Below, piece by piece: positions 61,650-64,000 of a stretch of DNA of 64,000 nt. Position numbers and translations under genes: made by a program. Under the pieces are notes generated by a model, which saw nothing but the letters and a program-made list of their open reading frames with translations, searched no databases and was not told the DNA's origin. This DNA is from Clostridiaceae bacterium (GTDB lineage Bacteria; Bacillota; Clostridia; Lachnospirales; Lachnospiraceae), in the NCBI GenBank assembly GCA_902362725.1, contig CABIXM010000009.1, positions 1-64,000 of the forward strand, in the 5' to 3' direction. The stretch's first letter is position 1, and the number at the start of each line of letters is the position of its first letter.

Positions 61650-61710
61650 CTGCGCGCCGAACTGTTTATATCATAATACAAGGAGTCTTAAAAGTCACGA
61701 AAAATTTACA

Positions 61711-63039
61711 TTAATTATGTAGGTATTCCTTTAAAGCCTCCAGATTCATCCCACAGACGATAAGCTGCCCAGTCAGTAATCCCCACAGATATCCCTGTAT
61801 TCCAAACCGCGGCACGCACCCCAATACGAAGAGAATACGAATCAAAATCCCAATCAGATTATTGAAAAACCCGGTTCCGGTGCGTCCAAGACCGTTAAGG
61901 ATACTGTGAAGAGTATGATTCAGATACAGGAACGGACAGATCCAGGCCAGGGTGATGATGAAATCCCCGGCCAGGGAGCTCCGAAAGAAAAAGCTGCCGA
62001 GAAAGCGCCCGAACAGAAGAAAAAGGACTGTAAAGCAGATGCCGAGGGGTAGGCAGAAGGATACGGTCTTTCGGACTGTGCGGGAGAGCTTGGCGTTCTC
62101 CCCGGCGGCCTGGGACTCGGACACGGAGGGCAGCAGCATGACTGACAGCGCCCCGGTCAAGACGCTGGGAAAGAGGATAAAGGACAGCGCCATACCGGAC
62201 AGAGTCCCATAGACGCTTAAGGCCTGTTCCGCGGACAGGCCATATTGCTGGAGGCAGAGGGGCAGCAGGATGGATTCGGCACTGGCCAGCAGATTCATGC
62301 AGAGCCGATTGCCGGTGACCGGGAGAGCCAGGGAACACATCTGCCGGGCCAGGGAAAGGGGCGAGGGAGCGGCGGGGCCGTCCGCCCATTTTCCGGGGGA
62401 AGCGTACTCGCCGGAGACAAAAAAGACACAGAAGAGCATGGACGCGAACTCTCCGATGACCAGCCCGACAACGGCAGTTAGCGGAGACAAACTTCGCCCC
62501 TGCTCACTGGACACCCGGTAAATGAGAAACACGGCGCTCACCCGGGATAACTGCTCAAAAAGCTGGGCCGCCGCCGGAACCGCCGGCTTTTTACAGCCGT
62601 AATAATAGCCGCAGATGCAGGAATGGCAGGCTCCGAAGGGAATCGTGAGCGCCATAATCTGAAGAAGCTGCACCGTCTGCGTTTCCTGTAAAATGTGTCG
62701 CGCCAGAAAGGCTGCATTTGCATAGAGAAGGAAAGCAGTGGGGATGGCAAGCCCAAGAGAGAGGCCAAGCCCAATCGTCAGCACAAGCCGGGCGCTTCGC
62801 CGCCGCCCGGCCCCATTTTCCCGGGAGACGAAGCGGGAAACGGCGATCTCGGCCCCGGAGGTGGTCAGCGCATAACAGACCCCGTAGATGGGAAAAATCA
62901 TCTGATAGATACCGATGCCCTCGGCACCGATGGTGCGGCTTAAGAATATTTTATAGAAAAAGCCGATGAGACGGGTCGTAAGGCCCGCGGCGGTCAGGAG
63001 CAGTGTGCCTGAAATCAGCGGGTGAAGCGTTTTTTTCAT
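61711..63039 (-). CDS. SpoVB-like polysaccharide flippase (MOP superfamily)
   Basis: A 442-residue membrane protein with about 12-14 helices from the MATE-like MOP/MVF family. It begins with the typical SGTLLLTAAGLTTRLIGFFYKIFLSR and GAEGIGIYQMIFPIYGVCYALTTSGAE, as in stage V sporulation protein B of Clostridia, which moves lipid-linked precursors for spore cortex or wall. Other flippase functions are possible. It is divergent from iscR. The start at 63039 follows the usual MKKTL beginning. Confidence 0.85.
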   Translation of the reverse strand: MKKTLHPLISGTLLLTAAGLTTRLIGFFYKIFLSRTIGAEGIGIYQMIFPIYGVCYALTTSGAEIAVSRFVSRENGAGRRRSARLVLTIGLGLSLGLAIPTAFLLYANAAFLARHILQETQTVQLLQIMALTIPFGACHSCICGYYYGCKKPAVPAAAQLFEQLSRVSAVFLIYRVSSEQGRSLSPLTAVVGLVIGEFASMLFCVFFVSGEYASPGKWADGPAAPSPLSLARQMCSLALPVTGNRLCMNLLASAESILLPLCLQQYGLSAEQALSVYGTLSGMALSFILFPSVLTGALSVMLLPSVSESQAAGENAKLSRTVRKTVSFCLPLGICFTVLFLLFGRFLGSFFFRSSLAGDFIITLAWICPFLYLNHTLHSILNGLGRTGTGFFNNLIGILIRILFVLGCVPRFGIQGYLWGLLTGQLIVCGMNLEALKEYLHN

Positions 63040-63166
63040 GTGGATCTCCCAAATGAAAATTATAAGTAATATATGGTAAAATCCTGCTTGACAGAACCCC
63101 TATTGAGTGATATTATCAAAACTGAAATCCGACAAAAATGCTCGGAATTTAATGCGAGGTGACAAC

Positions 63167-63628
63167 ATGAAATTGTCAACAAAAGGAAGATATGGACTTC
63201 GCGCGTTGATTGATTTAGCCCTGTACAGTGAAAATGAGACGGTTTCCATCGCCAGTATTTCCGCCAGACAGAATATATCAGAGAGCTATCTGGAGCAGCT
63301 GATTGCGAAGCTGCGGAAAGCCGGACTGGTGACGAGCGTAAGGGGCGCGGGCGGCGGCTACAAGCTGGCCAAACCGGCGTCTGAGATTTCTGTGGGAGAC
63401 ATCCTGCGGGCGCTGGAGGGAAGCCTGGACGCGGTGAAATGCCCGGGCCTGGAGGAGGAAAACTCCTGCGACGGCTCCGAGTTCTGCGTGACCAAGTACG
63501 TCTGGCAGAAGATTAATGACAGCATTAACCGGACGGTGGACGAGATGAAGCTGGATCAGCTGGTAGAAGAAAGCAGGAGCATGAAAGAAGAAGCCGGGAT
63601 CGATGAAAATACGTCCTGCTGCATCTAA
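63167..63628 (+). CDS. iscR: IscR-type Rrf2-family transcriptional regulator
   Basis: 153 residues. A winged helix-turn-helix ([54 protein letters not shown]) is followed by a Cys cluster Cys92, Cys101, Cys107 for a [2Fe-2S] centre. It senses Fe-S status and represses the isc/suf genes downstream. ATG 63167 follows GAGGTGA. The cysteine desulfurase gene starts 19 bases later, so the two form one operon. Confidence 0.92.
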   Translation: MKLSTKGRYGLRALIDLALYSENETVSIASISARQNISESYLEQLIAKLRKAGLVTSVRGAGGGYKLAKPASEISVGDILRALEGSLDAVKCPGLEEENSCDGSEFCVTKYVWQKINDSINRTVDEMKLDQLVEESRSMKEEAGIDENTSCCI

Positions 63629-63647
63629 AAAAGAAGGAGATATCACC

Positions 63648-64000
63648 ATGAAGAAATTAATTTATCTGGATAACGCGGCGACTACCAAGACGGCGCCGGA
63701 AGTCGTAGAGGCGATGCTGCCATACTTCACAGAACATTACGGCAATCCCTCTACCGTATACAGCCTGGGCGGCGAGAGTAAAAAGGCCATCACAGAAGCG
63801 AGAGAGACTATTGCGAACGCTTTAGGCGCGCAGACCGAGGAGATCTACTTCACTGCAGGCGGCAGTGAGTCCGATAACTGGGCGCTGAAGGCCACTGCAG
63901 AGGCATATAAGAGCAAGGGAAACCACATTATTACTACGAAGATTGAGCATCACGCGATTCTGCACACCTGTGAGTGGCTGGAGAAGCATGGCTACGAGAT
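63648..64000 (+). CDS. Cysteine desulfurase (NifS/IscS), 5' part
   Basis: The first 117 codons of a NifS/IscS cysteine desulfurase, cut by the window end. It begins [20 protein letters not shown], and shows [15 protein letters not shown] and [13 protein letters not shown], the PLP-side motifs of the family. The Lys and active Cys lie beyond the window. AGAAGGAGA precedes the ATG. With iscR it should open an isc-type Fe-S assembly operon (iscU and mnmA often follow). Confidence 0.93.
   Translation, partial: MKKLIYLDNAATTKTAPEVVEAMLPYFTEHYGNPSTVYSLGGESKKAITEARETIANALGAQTEEIYFTAGGSESDNWALKATAEAYKSKGNHIITTKIEHHAILHTCEWLEKHGYE

Noticed and set aside
61410..61681. Small ORFs in the DAHP synthase leader as an attenuator peptide
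   Set aside because: They lack ribosome sites and runs of Phe, Tyr or Trp codons, so they give no support for classical attenuation.
1..64000. CRISPR array or cas genes
   Set aside because: No regularly spaced direct repeats of 25-40 bases were seen. The only Cas-related protein is the transposon-encoded TnpB.

Overview
The window looks like the chromosome of a low-to-mid GC, anaerobic, spore-forming Bacillota, most likely Lachnospiraceae (Clostridium cluster XIVa). This rests on the housekeeping genes and their order (recA-recX-rny, proC, a SpoIIM-like gene, xerD, a SpoVB-like flippase, iscR-nifS), on the strong AGGAGG ribosome sites and TTGACA/TATAAT promoters, and on the selenium-dependent molybdenum hydroxylase island. 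Genus cannot be fixed from sequence alone.

Layout. 0-9 kb: a DapA-like aldolase divergent from an AraC regulator, an Rpn-type nuclease, folC, pheA, degV, and a P1B metal ATPase whose first codons are broken by a G7 tract. The ATPase promoter has a CsoR-type box inside its spacer. 9-15.3 kb: a visibly AT-richer accessory block with a degenerate LevR/ManR-like regulator divergent from a mannose-family PTS operon (EIIA, hexulose-phosphate synthase-like, two EIIB, EIIC, EIID). 15.3-17 kb: an IS30-family element with a frameshifted transposase. 17-25.5 kb: DUF362 protein, a DUF6110-like gene remnant, csoR, a DUF815 AAA ATPase, an ABC importer pair without binding protein, and a two-component system with a third membrane protein.

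25.5-37.7 kb: a selenium/molybdenum purine island. It holds xpt, selD, yedF, a class-V aminotransferase, a DUF3343 Se/S carrier-like protein, an NCS2 purine permease, the FAD, Fe-S and Mo subunits of a xanthine dehydrogenase-type enzyme, yqeC, a yqeB-mocA fusion and an XdhC-type protein. The likely logic is: import purine, deliver selenium to the molybdenum cofactor, oxidise xanthine or hypoxanthine, or salvage it through xpt. 37.7-42.2 kb: a VanY-like peptidase, queH, tRNA-Gly, an intact IS256/IS1249-like element with 8-bp target duplications, and a lone TnpB with its omega-RNA region.

42.4-52 kb: a zinc alcohol dehydrogenase-like gene and a poorly characterised catabolic cluster (DUF917, hydantoin/Asp racemase-like, M29-like aminopeptidase, AroM, DUF1177) divergent from an OPT-family transporter whose leader carries a terminator hairpin. 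An AEC transporter and a nitroreductase follow. 52-64 kb: core genes asd, an M15 peptidase, recA, recX, rny, proC, spoIIM-like, xerD, DAHP synthase, a flippase, iscR and the start of nifS, which runs off the window.

The best candidates for undescribed biology are the DUF917/AroM/DUF1177/OPT cluster with its leader terminator, the PTS operon with paired EIIB proteins and a sugar-phosphate lyase under an enhancer-binding-like regulator that has lost its ATPase motifs, and the G7 switch-like tract at the start of the metal ATPase. All function calls come from reading motifs; no database search was run.
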